A DNA stretch of 23,027 nt from an uncultured Candidatus Saccharibacteria bacterium (GCA_937996675.1 CALKUN010000078.1:1-23027), one strand, 5' to 3'; positions 1 to 8,431 are shown, counted from the first letter of the stretch. Translations and numbers: made by a program. Notes: a model not told the origin generated them from the letters alone.

Positions 1-25
1 AACAGATTTAAACAGTTTTACTTTT

Positions 26-397
26 ATGCCACTTATTCAATCAGCTATCAAACGCGTTCGACAAGAACAAAAGCGCAACTCTCGAAACCTCGCTGCCAAG
101 CGACGAATTCGTGTTGCCTCAAAGCGGACTCGTACTGCCCTCCTCGAGAAGGATCTCAAAGCTGCACAGGCCGGACTCCTAGAAGCTATCAGCCACATCG
201 ACAAGGCTGTTAAGAAGGGTACGCTGCACAAGAACACCGGCAATCGCCGTAAGAGTCAGCTCACCCGAGCTTATAACGTCTCATCAGACAAGCCCTATGG
301 CACAGAGAAGATTGCTGCCAAAGCAGCTACCAAGCCTGCCGCCAAAAAAGCTCCTGCAAAGAAGACCGCAGCCAAGAAGTCTCCCGTCAAGAAGTAA
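26..397 (+). CDS. rpsT: 30S ribosomal protein S20 with basic C-terminal tail
   Basis: S20 binds 16S rRNA early in assembly of the small ribosomal subunit. The first ~85 residues match the family: MPLIQSAIKRVRQ, a Lys/Arg-rich helix, then an AVKKGTLHKNTGNRRKSQL segment as in other S20 proteins. The family is usually about 85-90 residues; this one has 123 because of a low-complexity tail (about 95-123) of Lys, Ala and Pro like the tail of a bacterial histone-H1 protein. The ATG is chosen because S20 starts there; only 25 bases precede it in the window and they hold no Shine-Dalgarno site. It converges on holA, whose stop lies 2 bases away, and its terminator lies inside the end of holA. Identity is secure; the role of the tail is unknown. 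Confidence 0.96.
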   Translation: MPLIQSAIKRVRQEQKRNSRNLAAKRRIRVASKRTRTALLEKDLKAAQAGLLEAISHIDKAVKKGTLHKNTGNRRKSQLTRAYNVSSDKPYGTEKIAAKAATKPAAKKAPAKKTAAKKSPVKK

Positions 398-399
398 TT

Positions 400-1323
400 T
401 TAGAGCTCCTCTGAAAGAACCAGCACCAAGTCCGTCATGGCTTGGTGCGGTTTTTTTGTTCCCGCCTTCATAGCCACATCGGTCACTAATAGTGCTTCAT
501 ACACGCGAGCCAAATCACTCGCTGAGTATCCCTTGGCCACTTCGCGAGCCCGAGAAGCCGCATAAGGCTTCACGCCACAAGCTGCTAGCTGATCAGGATC
601 AGCGTTTTTTGATACCAGAAGAAGCGTGCGGTAATGCCACTGGAGGGTCGCGATAAGCTGCTGCTCATTACCACCCGATTCAATCAGGCGGTCGTAGGCC
701 ACAAGCGCTTTACCGACGTCAGCTCGATGAAGTAAATCGATAAAGTCAAACACCGTCTCCTGCCAATCGCCTACTACGAGCTCGTCGATCCACTCGTGCG
801 TAATTACTCCACCCTCTACGCCAGCCAGCTTGTGCACTTCATTCGACAGTCGCCATTGATCGTTGCCAGCCTTACGGATGAGGTACTGAGCATCGGCAGG
901 AGCAATCTCGGCATCCTGCTTCTTGGCTTCACGCTGTACCCATTGCATGAGCTTGGTGTCATTAAGTCGTGGATATTCTTGAGCACGAGCGAGCTTCAGG
1001 AGGTTTTTGTGCAGGGCCAATCGCTTATCCATGCCCCTGCCATCAAAGACCGCAACGGTTGATTCTGGGACCTTCTCCATGAGCTCCTCCAGCTTATCAG
1101 CGATGTCTTTCAACCCAGCCAATTCACGCACGATCACCAATCGATGTGAGAAAAACATCGGCTGTGACAGGAAGGCGGTCTCGAGGTCAGCCAACTTAAT
1201 CTGACCCCCATCCAACACGACGTACTCCAAAGCATCGGCGTACTTCTTCTCATACTGTATTTTTAGCGTTTGCAGCTGATGCGCTATCGCATAGTCATTA
1301 TCACCATAGTAATACAGGATCAC
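400..1323 (-). CDS. holA: DNA polymerase III subunit delta
   Basis: The delta subunit opens the beta sliding clamp in the clamp-loader complex. The protein has the HolA layout: an ILYYYGDNDYAIAHQL start (family: YLLYGED-[YF]), an AAA-like N-terminal half with FLSQPMFFSHRLVIVREL, and a C-terminal helical collar (FDFIDLLHRADVGKAL, LQWHYRTLLLV). I place the start at GTG 1323, giving 307 residues: it forms a 4-base GTGA overlap with the mutM stop, has GAGG 8 bases upstream, and puts the first beta-strand where the family has it. A TTG at 1359 would add 12 residues inside mutM. It is the last gene of polA-mutM-holA. Subunit identity is sure; the start is fairly sure. Confidence 0.92.
   Translation of the reverse strand: MILYYYGDNDYAIAHQLQTLKIQYEKKYADALEYVVLDGGQIKLADLETAFLSQPMFFSHRLVIVRELAGLKDIADKLEELMEKVPESTVAVFDGRGMDKRLALHKNLLKLARAQEYPRLNDTKLMQWVQREAKKQDAEIAPADAQYLIRKAGNDQWRLSNEVHKLAGVEGGVITHEWIDELVVGDWQETVFDFIDLLHRADVGKALVAYDRLIESGGNEQQLIATLQWHYRTLLLVSKNADPDQLAACGVKPYAASRAREVAKGYSASDLARVYEALLVTDVAMKAGTKKPHQAMTDLVLVLSEEL
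418..457 (+). terminator. rpsT intrinsic terminator inside the holA 3' end
   Basis: An 8-bp perfect stem (423-430 with 441-448, loop 431-440), extended by AACC (418-421) with GGTT (449-452) around one bulged base, runs into seven T on the plus strand (451-457). It is a good Rho-independent terminator for rpsT, yet it sits in codons of the opposite-strand holA gene. Confidence 0.85.
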
Positions 1324-2210
1324 TTGAGCACCCTCTTCAGTTTCTGGCAGTGCGGACAATAGTGGGTACCACGGCCGGCTACGCGCATCTTCTCAATGAG
1401 CGTATGACATCGCTCGCACGGCAAACCCTCACGACGGAAGACCTTGGCAAACTTGAGGTAGCTCCCTTTGTTTCCCTCGGCATCAACATAGTTCTTGTCG
1501 CTGCTCCCACCCAAGCGTATGGATAGCGCCATAACCTCACGTAGGCCTTCATAGAGCAATTTGAGCTTGGGTCGGCTCACATCCTGCACCTGTGTTGCCG
1601 GATGGATCTTAGCGGCATACAGCCCCTCATCCACGTAGATATTCCCTACCCCTGCGACCACCGACTGATCAAGTATGGCAGCCTTGATAGTCGTACGCTG
1701 TCGGCGAGCCAAACGAGCCTCAAAGCTCGCAAAGGTCAGGTCGGGTGCAATGATCTCTGGACCAAGTCTGGCAAAGAACGGTTCACCGAGGACTTCATCG
1801 GTCTGCACAAGCTTCATCCAGCCAAACTTACGCTGGTCATTAAAAAACAGATGACTGCCATCCTCGAAAGTCACGGTAGCTCGAGTACTCCTGTCGGGCA
1901 AGCGGCCGATCAAAGAATCATTTGGGTGACCACCACCAAAGCCGCCATCTCCCTGCTTCTGGCGAAAAACGAGCTGCCCAGTCATCTTAAGGTGCACGAG
2001 CAAGCTATATCCCGTTGATAACTCGATGATGAGACCTTTGCCCCGACGATCAATCGCCGTGACTTCGGCGCCGATAAAAACCGCCTTCGTCAGGCTTGGC
2101 TCATTCGGGAAGCTCTTGGCTGTCTCAATATCAACCGACCGAATACGCCTCCCGGGAAGGAGGCTGAGAAGACCAAGGCGGATTGTTTCTACTTCTGGAA
2201 GCTCTGGCAT
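1320..2210 (-). CDS. mutM: Formamidopyrimidine-DNA glycosylase (Fpg/MutM)
   Basis: MutM excises 8-oxoguanine and formamidopyrimidines and cuts the abasic site by beta/delta elimination. Seen: the MPELPEVET start, where Pro2 becomes the catalytic amine after Met removal and Glu3 assists; Lys in VHLKMTGQL; the H2TH region (TIKAAILDQSVVAGVGNIYVDE); and an intact C-terminal zinc finger with paired CERC and CPHC. At 296 residues it is slightly longer than usual (~270-280), with a Gly-rich insert near residues 86-97. It begins 16 bases after polA, and its TGA overlaps the GTG of holA, so the three genes are very likely co-transcribed and the last two translationally coupled. With mutY at 11859-12704 it forms the oxidised-guanine repair pair. 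Confidence 0.96.
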   Translation of the reverse strand: MPELPEVETIRLGLLSLLPGRRIRSVDIETAKSFPNEPSLTKAVFIGAEVTAIDRRGKGLIIELSTGYSLLVHLKMTGQLVFRQKQGDGGFGGGHPNDSLIGRLPDRSTRATVTFEDGSHLFFNDQRKFGWMKLVQTDEVLGEPFFARLGPEIIAPDLTFASFEARLARRQRTTIKAAILDQSVVAGVGNIYVDEGLYAAKIHPATQVQDVSRPKLKLLYEGLREVMALSIRLGGSSDKNYVDAEGNKGSYLKFAKVFRREGLPCERCHTLIEKMRVAGRGTHYCPHCQKLKRVLK

Positions 2211-2226
2211 AGTCTCTGAGCCGGAT

Positions 2227-5001
2227 TCATTCCAGCTCTCCCCAGTTTGGCCCCTCTGATGTACCGACCTCGATCGGTACTTGTAGCTCGGCTACGCCAA
2301 TCATTTCTTTCTCAAGAAGTGCCTTCACCTGAGGTACAAGCACCTCGTCACATTCGACGATCAATTCGTCGTGTATCTGCAAGATCATGTGGGCTTCACC
2401 ATCTAGCTTTGGCAGCTCTTGAGCCAATTTGATCATGGCGAGCTTCATGAGGTCGGCGGCAGTGCCCTGCAGCGGCATATTCACAGCCGTACGCTCAGCG
2501 CCTGAACGAACCATAAAGTTACTCGATCGAATATCAGGGCAAGGTCGACGTCGTCCGTAGATCGTTTCGGTAAATCCTTCCTCACGGGCCTGCACCTTGA
2601 GCTTCTCAATATACTTGGCGACGCCTTGCCGGACTTCGTAATACCGATCGATGAAAGCCTTCGATTCTTCGTACGTCATGCCGGTAGCAACCGTTAGGCC
2701 ATGAGGGCTCATGCCGTAGAGTACACCAAAGTTCACTGTCTTGGCAGCATACCGCATCTCTTTGGTGACATCCTTCTCTTCTACTCCATACATAGTCGCA
2801 GCCGTCTCGACGTGAATGTCAGCACCGCGCTTGAAAGCATCAATCATCGGCTTATCATTCGATAGAGCGGCTGCCAGACGGAGCTCGATCTGACTATAGT
2901 CGGCAGCCACATAGCGCTTGCCCTTTGGTGCCACAAATCCCTTACGGATCTCCTTGCCGAGCGGTGTACGCACTGGAATATTCTGGAGGTTTGGATTATT
3001 ACTGGATAGTCGCCCAGTCTGCGCAATCGTCTGACTGTAGCTGGTATGGACGCGACCAGTCTTCTCGTTGACGAGGAGCGGCAAGGTATCCACGTAGGTA
3101 CTCTTCAGCTTCGCCACCTCGCGATAGTCGAAAATGAGATCGATGATCGGGTGCACACCACGCAACTTCTCGAGCTCGCTAGCAGCCGTCGAGGCTCCGC
3201 CGCTCTTCACCTTCTTGAGCGACTTACTCTCCAGACCAAGCTGTGTGAAGAGGAGCTCTTTGAGTTGTTGGGTCGAGTTGATATTAAACTCTCCACCAGC
3301 AATGTCATAGATTTTCTTGATCGTCTTGCCCTGCTTCTTCTCTAGCTCCTTTGAGAATGATGTAAAGAAATCAACGTCTAGCTCAACACCAGTCAACTCG
3401 ATATCACCAAGTACTGGAATGAGCGGCCACTCCATCGTCTCCCCAACCTTAGTGAGCTCACCAATGCCCTTCAGACGTGGCTCAAGGATCTCATACAGAC
3501 GCCACGTAATGTCGGCGTCTTCTGCTGCATACGGAGTAGCCTCGACAATCGGTGTCTGATCAAATGTCTTCTGCCCCTTGCCCTTCTTACCAATGAGCTC
3601 GGTGATCTCAATCATCTCAATTCCCAGCTCTGTCAGTGCCAAGCTCGAGAGCGTCTGCGATCGCGTAATCGGACTGATGAGGAAAGCTGCGACCATCGTG
3701 TCAAAGCCGATGCCTTTTAGCTCAACACCAGCACAACGGAAGATCTGATAATCATACTTGATATTGTGCCCAACTTTTTTGATGTCAGCATTCTCCAGTA
3801 CAGGCCGCAGTACATCCAGCACCAGCTGCTTATTGAGCTGCTCACCTTCGGTATGTCCAACTGGTATATAGACAGCCACGCCGGCTTTCCAGCTCAACGA
3901 TATACCTACCAGCTCAGCCGAGTGTGGATCGAGGCTGGTCGTTTCGGTATCGACTGCGAATACCTTGAGCTTCTCCAGCGCCTTCACGAGTCCACTCAAC
4001 TCTGCTTCCTTAGTGATCGTCGTATACTTGGCAGTCTTCAAATGCTCACGTAGCTTGCCCGGCTCGGCTGTATCTACGCCATATATCTCATCAAAAAGAT
4101 TCTTTTGTCCGGTCTTTTCCTCTTTCGTCTCCCCCACCTGCGGGAGCTTGGCGATGAGTGAGCGAAATTCCAGATCCTGCAGCTTGAGTACCACCTTCTC
4201 GCGATCGTAGCTCTCCAGGTGAGCATCTTCGATCTTAAAATCATTCGGCACATCACAAACAATTGTAGAGAGCTCGAGTGAACGGTAAGCGTCTTCTTTA
4301 CCGGCTTCTAGCTTGGCGCGGACGGATGGCTTGAGCTCATCGAGATGTTCATAAAGATTATCAAGCGTGTCGTACTGCTTAATGAGGTCTCCAGCCGTCT
4401 TCTCCCCAATCCCCTTCACGCCCGGGATATTATCGCTGCTATCACCCTTGAGCGCCTTAGTCACGAGGAACTGGGCCGGGTTTACGCCATAGCGCTCCTC
4501 AACAGCAGCTGGATCATAGATCACCGTGTCGCTAAACCCACGCTTGAGTGTATAGACCGACACATGTTCATCGACCAGCTGCAACTCATCCATATCTCCA
4601 GTCACAATCATGACCTCGTACTGTTTCTTGTACTTTGCAGCCAATGTACCAATGAGGTCATCGGCCTCGAATCCCTTCACGCCAACGACAGGAATATTAA
4701 AAGCCTTAAGCAGATCAAGCGTCAGATCAAATTGCGGCACAAGATCTGGATCGGTTGGTTTGCGCGTCCCCTTATATTTCTCGTCTAGATCATGTCGAAA
4801 AGTCTTGCCCGGCATATCCCAGGCTACAACTACATAGGCCGGCTTCAGCTCACGAATTGCATTGAGCAGCATCATCGTGAATCCATACACACCATTGGTC
4901 GGCACACCGTCTTTGGTAGTGAGATGAGGAATCGCGTGAAAGCCACGGTGCAGCAGGGCGTGACCATCAAAGATAGCAACTATGGGACGAGCTTTTGTCA
5001 T
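2227..5001 (-). CDS. polA: DNA polymerase I, with proofreading domain
   Basis: Fills repair gaps and removes RNA primers. All three domains look active. The 5'-3' nuclease (about 1-290) keeps the acidic sites GFEADDLIGT, TGDMDELQL and GDSSDNIPG. The 3'-5' exonuclease (about 345-510) keeps DTET (D351, E353), NIKYD (D417) and YAAED (D495), so proofreading should work, unlike in Taq or Bacillus Pol I. The polymerase domain has TGRLSSNNPNLQNIP, motif A DYSQIELRLA, motif B (RYAAKTVNFGVLYG) and motif C QIHDELIVE. The length, 924 residues, is normal. The ATG at 5001 follows a TATAAT by 7 bases, so the mRNA is probably leaderless. First gene of the polA-mutM-holA operon. Confidence 0.97.
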   Translation of the reverse strand: MTKARPIVAIFDGHALLHRGFHAIPHLTTKDGVPTNGVYGFTMMLLNAIRELKPAYVVVAWDMPGKTFRHDLDEKYKGTRKPTDPDLVPQFDLTLDLLKAFNIPVVGVKGFEADDLIGTLAAKYKKQYEVMIVTGDMDELQLVDEHVSVYTLKRGFSDTVIYDPAAVEERYGVNPAQFLVTKALKGDSSDNIPGVKGIGEKTAGDLIKQYDTLDNLYEHLDELKPSVRAKLEAGKEDAYRSLELSTIVCDVPNDFKIEDAHLESYDREKVVLKLQDLEFRSLIAKLPQVGETKEEKTGQKNLFDEIYGVDTAEPGKLREHLKTAKYTTITKEAELSGLVKALEKLKVFAVDTETTSLDPHSAELVGISLSWKAGVAVYIPVGHTEGEQLNKQLVLDVLRPVLENADIKKVGHNIKYDYQIFRCAGVELKGIGFDTMVAAFLISPITRSQTLSSLALTELGIEMIEITELIGKKGKGQKTFDQTPIVEATPYAAEDADITWRLYEILEPRLKGIGELTKVGETMEWPLIPVLGDIELTGVELDVDFFTSFSKELEKKQGKTIKKIYDIAGGEFNINSTQQLKELLFTQLGLESKSLKKVKSGGASTAASELEKLRGVHPIIDLIFDYREVAKLKSTYVDTLPLLVNEKTGRVHTSYSQTIAQTGRLSSNNPNLQNIPVRTPLGKEIRKGFVAPKGKRYVAADYSQIELRLAAALSNDKPMIDAFKRGADIHVETAATMYGVEEKDVTKEMRYAAKTVNFGVLYGMSPHGLTVATGMTYEESKAFIDRYYEVRQGVAKYIEKLKVQAREEGFTETIYGRRRPCPDIRSSNFMVRSGAERTAVNMPLQGTAADLMKLAMIKLAQELPKLDGEAHMILQIHDELIVECDEVLVPQVKALLEKEMIGVAELQVPIEVGTSEGPNWGELE

Positions 5002-5008
5002 ACTCTCG

Positions 5009-5014
5009 ATTATA
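5009..5014 (-). promoter_or_regulatory. -10 box of the polA operon (leaderless type)
   Basis: TATAAT on the minus strand ends 7 bases before the polA ATG, so transcription should start at or within a base or two of the start codon. No good -35 is seen; TCGTCT lies 17 bases upstream. Confidence 0.65.
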
Positions 5015-5079
5015 CCTGCCTTGACCAGATTAGACGACCAAGTCGACGAGACTAGTGCCTAATACTATGCCAAATAGTC

Positions 5080-5109
5080 TTGATATTTTTTCGCTACAAA
5101 GCGTAAGCT
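5080..5109 (+). promoter_or_regulatory. Candidate promoter for the 68-residue ORF
   Basis: TTGATA (5080-5085) and TAAGCT (5104-5109) are 18 bases apart; the -10 ends 6 bases before the ATG at 5116, the same layout as other units in this window. Confidence 0.45.
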
Positions 5110-5115
5110 ACTTAT

Positions 5116-5322
5116 ATGGCACAGCAACAGTTAGACTTCGATGCACCATCCACCCCAACTACCAGCACAGCACCCCCGCCGATCGACACAGCTGCCATAG
5201 CTGCAGCCGGAGATCGGCGCAACGCCACCCCAACAGAAGAACGCCGCAGCCCGGCTCACGATGACCTGGGTGGCGGCACATCGCCCCACACCGTCGACGA
5301 GTCACACCAACGGCTCACCTGA
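5116..5322 (+). CDS. Small Pro/Thr/Ala-rich protein, function unknown
   Basis: Not recognised. The 68 residues (MAQQQLDFDAPSTPTT start) are rich in Pro, Thr, Ser and Ala, with a charged C-terminal half, no membrane segment and no signal peptide; it is probably disordered. Support for a real gene is positional: a -35/-10 pair ending 6 bases before the ATG, and a strong plus-strand terminator 50 bases after the stop, in an otherwise empty gap between divergently placed polA and the end of rpoD. No homology is claimed. The alternative is a short non-coding RNA from the same promoter. The rest of 5002-5437 holds only this promoter and the terminator. Confidence 0.45.
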   Translation: MAQQQLDFDAPSTPTTSTAPPPIDTAAIAAAGDRRNATPTEERRSPAHDDLGGGTSPHTVDESHQRLT

Positions 5323-5366
5323 ACGCACCCTTCGCACCTTCCCCGCACAACTTCCCTTTACGTAAA

Positions 5367-5414
5367 CGAAAAGCCGCCCTGGTGTTAAATCCAGGGCGGC
5401 CTTCGCTTTTTTTT
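5367..5414 (+). terminator. Strong hairpin terminator, also at the end of rpoD
   Basis: A 10-bp perfect G+C-rich stem (5373-5382 with 5391-5400, loop 5383-5390) is extended by CGAA (5367-5370) with TTCG (5402-5405) and followed on the plus strand by eight T. On the minus strand the stem lies 38 bases after the rpoD stop with a shorter T tract, so it may work both ways. Confidence 0.8.
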
Positions 5415-5437
5415 CTTCACCGATTTCACTTCGCGAT

Positions 5438-6565
5438 TTATTGGAGGTAGTCACGCAACTTCTTCGAGTCTTTGTGCTTACGGAGCTTGGCGAGTGCCTT
5501 GGCTTCAATCTGACGGATACGCTCGCGAGTCACGCCAAATTCCTGGCCGACTTCTTCGAGCGTGTGGCTTCGGCCATCGTCGAGCCCGAATCGCATACGA
5601 AGGATCTTTTGTTCACGAGGCGTGAGAAGAGCCAGCGTATCGTTGATGTGCTCCTTGAGGAGCTCGTAGGTAGCAGCATCTACTGGGCTAATCGTATCGT
5701 GGTCTTCGATGAATTCGCCAAGCGTCGAGTCATCATCTTCTCCGACGGTTGCATCAAGGGATGTCGTATCTTGGCTGATCTTCTGGATATGGAGGACCTT
5801 CTCAACGTCCATCTCCATCTCCTTACCAATCTCTTCTGGGGATGGTTCGCGTCCGAGCTCACTTGTGAGGCGGCGTTGTGTGCGAATAAGCTTGTTGATC
5901 GTCTCAACCATGTGTACTGGAATACGAATCACGCGAGCCTGGTCAGCGATAGCACGGGTAATAGCCTGTCGGATCCACCAGGTAGCGTAGGTAGAAAACT
6001 TAAATCCTTTGGTGTGGTCGAACTTTTCGACGGCACGGAGAAGCCCGCTGTTCCCCTCTTGGATGAGGTCGAGCAGATCAAGTCCGCGACCGATGTACTT
6101 CTTAGCGATCGACACAACCAGTCGCATGTTGGCTTCCGCCAATGCATCCTTGGCTGACTTATCTCCCTGGAGAATGCGCTTGGCAAGCATGACTTCTTCT
6201 TCGCCTGTAATGAGTGGGATCTTACCGATCTCACGAAGGTACAGACGGACGGAGTCGTCAGCGATGTCTTTGATGTAGTCTTCGTTGACGGCGTTCTCAA
6301 CGTCTTCTTCTGGTTCGGTCTGCCAGATCAACTTGTCCTTCTGATCAACTACCTCGATACCTTGGTCGATGAATGATGAGTACAGATCATCGAGTAGCTC
6401 GACTTCTTCTTCGGCCTTTGGGAAAGCGGCCATAATCTCTTGCTGAGTTACGAAGCCTTGCTCGCGGCCCTTCGTAATCATTCGTTCGACAGTTGCCTTA
6501 TACTGCTCTGGAATGTTTACTTCTGGGTTCGGAACTGCGGCTGGGTCTTTGGCTTTGCGTGGCAT
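5438..6565 (-). CDS. rpoD: Primary RNA polymerase sigma factor (sigma-70/RpoD)
   Basis: Housekeeping sigma factor that recognises -35/-10 promoters. Seen in order: a short region 1.1-like segment (about 20-85); region 1.2 (DSVRLYLREIGKIPLIT, 104-120); region 2 with ANMRLVVSIAKKY, DLLDLIQEG and KFSTYATWWIRQAI (145-202); region 3 (about 215-300); and region 4 with TPREQKILRMRFGL and the helix-turn-helix LEEVGQEFGVTRERIRQIE (336-354). Length, 375 residues, is typical of a compact primary sigma. The ATG at 6565 is preceded by AAGAGG, 11 bases away, so unlike most genes here it has a ribosome-binding site. It follows dnaG by 57 bases with no clear own promoter, so it is probably co-transcribed. 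Confidence 0.97.
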   Translation of the reverse strand: MPRKAKDPAAVPNPEVNIPEQYKATVERMITKGREQGFVTQQEIMAAFPKAEEEVELLDDLYSSFIDQGIEVVDQKDKLIWQTEPEEDVENAVNEDYIKDIADDSVRLYLREIGKIPLITGEEEVMLAKRILQGDKSAKDALAEANMRLVVSIAKKYIGRGLDLLDLIQEGNSGLLRAVEKFDHTKGFKFSTYATWWIRQAITRAIADQARVIRIPVHMVETINKLIRTQRRLTSELGREPSPEEIGKEMEMDVEKVLHIQKISQDTTSLDATVGEDDDSTLGEFIEDHDTISPVDAATYELLKEHINDTLALLTPREQKILRMRFGLDDGRSHTLEEVGQEFGVTRERIRQIEAKALAKLRKHKDSKKLRDYLQ

Positions 6566-6622
6566 AAAAATAAATCCTCTTACTTCTTAAAGGTGAGTCC
6601 CGGGAGTCAGCTGGATAGTCAG

Positions 6623-8377
6623 CTAAAGAGCTGAACCCTCGCCGACGACGAGAGCTTGATATTGCCGCAACAGATCTGAAGCCTGGTCGAAATCACCGGC
6701 TTGTTCTGCTGCTGCTATGCGGCGCGATAAGGCGCGTTTTTTCACTGAGTAAATGTGTTTTTGCACTGTGTGCACTTGGGTAAAGGCTTCAAGCCCTAGC
6801 TCGTGCTCGTTGAGCGATGAGTATTCATGTTCACCCCGTAACGTGAGTATATTAACACGTTCTGAATCTGTTGACAAGGTTTTCGACAGCTGTTTGACAG
6901 TATACTTTGGGTGTTTTTTGAGCACTCTGAAAAACTCCCTATTCGTGTCTGTCATGTCTGCCGGATCAATATCGTCTAGGACAATTCTCGTGGCTGGGTA
7001 GGCCAACAGTAGCTCTAGTAGCATTTCTTCAAACTGTTCTTGACGTCCAGTGACAACTTTCTTCGGCGCAACAGGCTGTTCTACTTTTGTGTTCGATGGG
7101 GCTGTTTTGCGTGGCTCGCGAGACAATGTTTCTCGAAGGAGACTTGTCTCAACACCCACTAATCCAGATAGTTTTGTGAGGTAGTGTTCTTGTTCAACTT
7201 TGTCAGTAATGAGCTTCAAAAATGGGATGATTTGCGCGACCAGGCGCTTCTTAGCGGGCCCTGACGAGAGGTCAGCTTGGCCAGTATAGAGCGTCAAGAT
7301 ATAGTCCAGCGCGTAAGTCGAATGATCCAGGGCCTTCTTCCAGGCCTTAGGGTGTAGACGGGCCATCTCGTCCGGATCCTTAGCTTCGTCGTAACTCACT
7401 ACCTCAACCCGTGACGAGAGGTTAAGCCCCATGGCAATCGCTTTCTCTGCTGCCTTACGGCCAGCCTCATCATTATCAAAGCATAGCTTGATCACATCAG
7501 CTTGCCGGCTCAATATAACTAACTGCTCAGAGGTCAACGCTGTTCCACTTACTGCCACAACCTGCTCAAGTCCACGCTGTGACAAGGAGATAACATCAAG
7601 ATGTCCTTCGACGATCACGATCTCCTTCTCCTTACGCATGGCCTGTTTTGCCTGATGCAGCCCAAAGATTGCCACAGACTTATGATAGATTGGCGTTTCG
7701 GGTGAGTTGATATACTTAGCAGCCTTCTGGCCATCCGTCAGAAGACGGCCGCTGAAGCCTATCACTCTTCCTTGCTGATCAAAGACCGGAAACATGATGC
7801 GGTCACGGAAGAGGTCATAGCCCCCACTTCCCTTCTCTCGACGGCCTGCAAGGCCGGCACTATGGAGTTCGTCAAAGGTAAACTTTTTGGACTGAGCATA
7901 GTCCAAAAAGGCTGACCAGCCGTCGGGGGCGTAGCCTAACTTGTAGCGCTTGATGCTCTCCGTCGTTAGCCCCCGGGTCTCGCGTACATATTTCAAGGCT
8001 GGAGCGTGCTGGGAGAGCTGAAGATGATAAAACTTCATCGCCAGATCAACTAGCTCATACAGTCGCAACTTCTTACTACTATCTTCCGGCCGACCACTTC
8101 GGCTCAAAGTTACACCGGCTCGATCAGCCAGCATCTCAAGAGCCTCAGGAAAGGTCATCCCCTCCATACGCATGATGAAGCTAATCACATCCCCGCCTTC
8201 GTTATCGCCAAAGTCGTGCCAGATCTGCTTGTCTGGACTCACGAAGAAGCTAGGTGTGCGTTCAGTACGAAACGGCGAATTCCCCTTGAAATCCTTACCG
8301 GCCTTCTTGAGCTCAACGTAGCCTGAGATAATCTCGACTATATCAAGACGCGATTTTACGAGTTCAGCATCATTCAT
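6623..8377 (-). CDS. dnaG: DNA primase DnaG lacking its zinc ligands
   Basis: Makes RNA primers for Okazaki fragments with the DnaB helicase. The N-terminal fold of the CHC2 zinc domain is kept (residues 12-80, with TERTPSFFVSPDKQIWHDFG), but all four metal ligands are replaced: Cys by S34, His by R37, and the last two Cys by D55 and D58. The RNA polymerase core follows, with TOPRIM residues EGHLD (E257, D260) and CFDNDEAG (D300, D302). The tail (about 440-584, EQFEEMLLELLLAYP) resembles the helicase-binding domain. Length, 584 residues, is normal, so this is a working primase with a metal-free N-domain, not a fragment. TATAAT ends 6 bases before the ATG, predicting a leaderless mRNA shared with rpoD. 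Confidence 0.96.
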   Translation of the reverse strand: MNDAELVKSRLDIVEIISGYVELKKAGKDFKGNSPFRTERTPSFFVSPDKQIWHDFGDNEGGDVISFIMRMEGMTFPEALEMLADRAGVTLSRSGRPEDSSKKLRLYELVDLAMKFYHLQLSQHAPALKYVRETRGLTTESIKRYKLGYAPDGWSAFLDYAQSKKFTFDELHSAGLAGRREKGSGGYDLFRDRIMFPVFDQQGRVIGFSGRLLTDGQKAAKYINSPETPIYHKSVAIFGLHQAKQAMRKEKEIVIVEGHLDVISLSQRGLEQVVAVSGTALTSEQLVILSRQADVIKLCFDNDEAGRKAAEKAIAMGLNLSSRVEVVSYDEAKDPDEMARLHPKAWKKALDHSTYALDYILTLYTGQADLSSGPAKKRLVAQIIPFLKLITDKVEQEHYLTKLSGLVGVETSLLRETLSREPRKTAPSNTKVEQPVAPKKVVTGRQEQFEEMLLELLLAYPATRIVLDDIDPADMTDTNREFFRVLKKHPKYTVKQLSKTLSTDSERVNILTLRGEHEYSSLNEHELGLEAFTQVHTVQKHIYSVKKRALSRRIAAAEQAGDFDQASDLLRQYQALVVGEGSAL

Positions 8378-8383
8378 ACATTG

Positions 8384-8389
8384 ATTATA
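8384..8389 (-). promoter_or_regulatory. -10 box of dnaG-rpoD (leaderless type)
   Basis: TATAAT on the minus strand with a 6-base spacer to the dnaG ATG, in the 54-base gap after the hydrolase gene. No convincing -35. Confidence 0.65.
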
Positions 8390-8431
8390 CGTGCATCACA
8401 GGTAAAAACCGATCATCGCACGAACCAAGAT

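Noticed and set aside
5441..6157. 238-codon plus-strand ORF opposite rpoD
   Set aside because: Exactly antisense to conserved sigma-factor regions and without promoter or RBS; a shadow.
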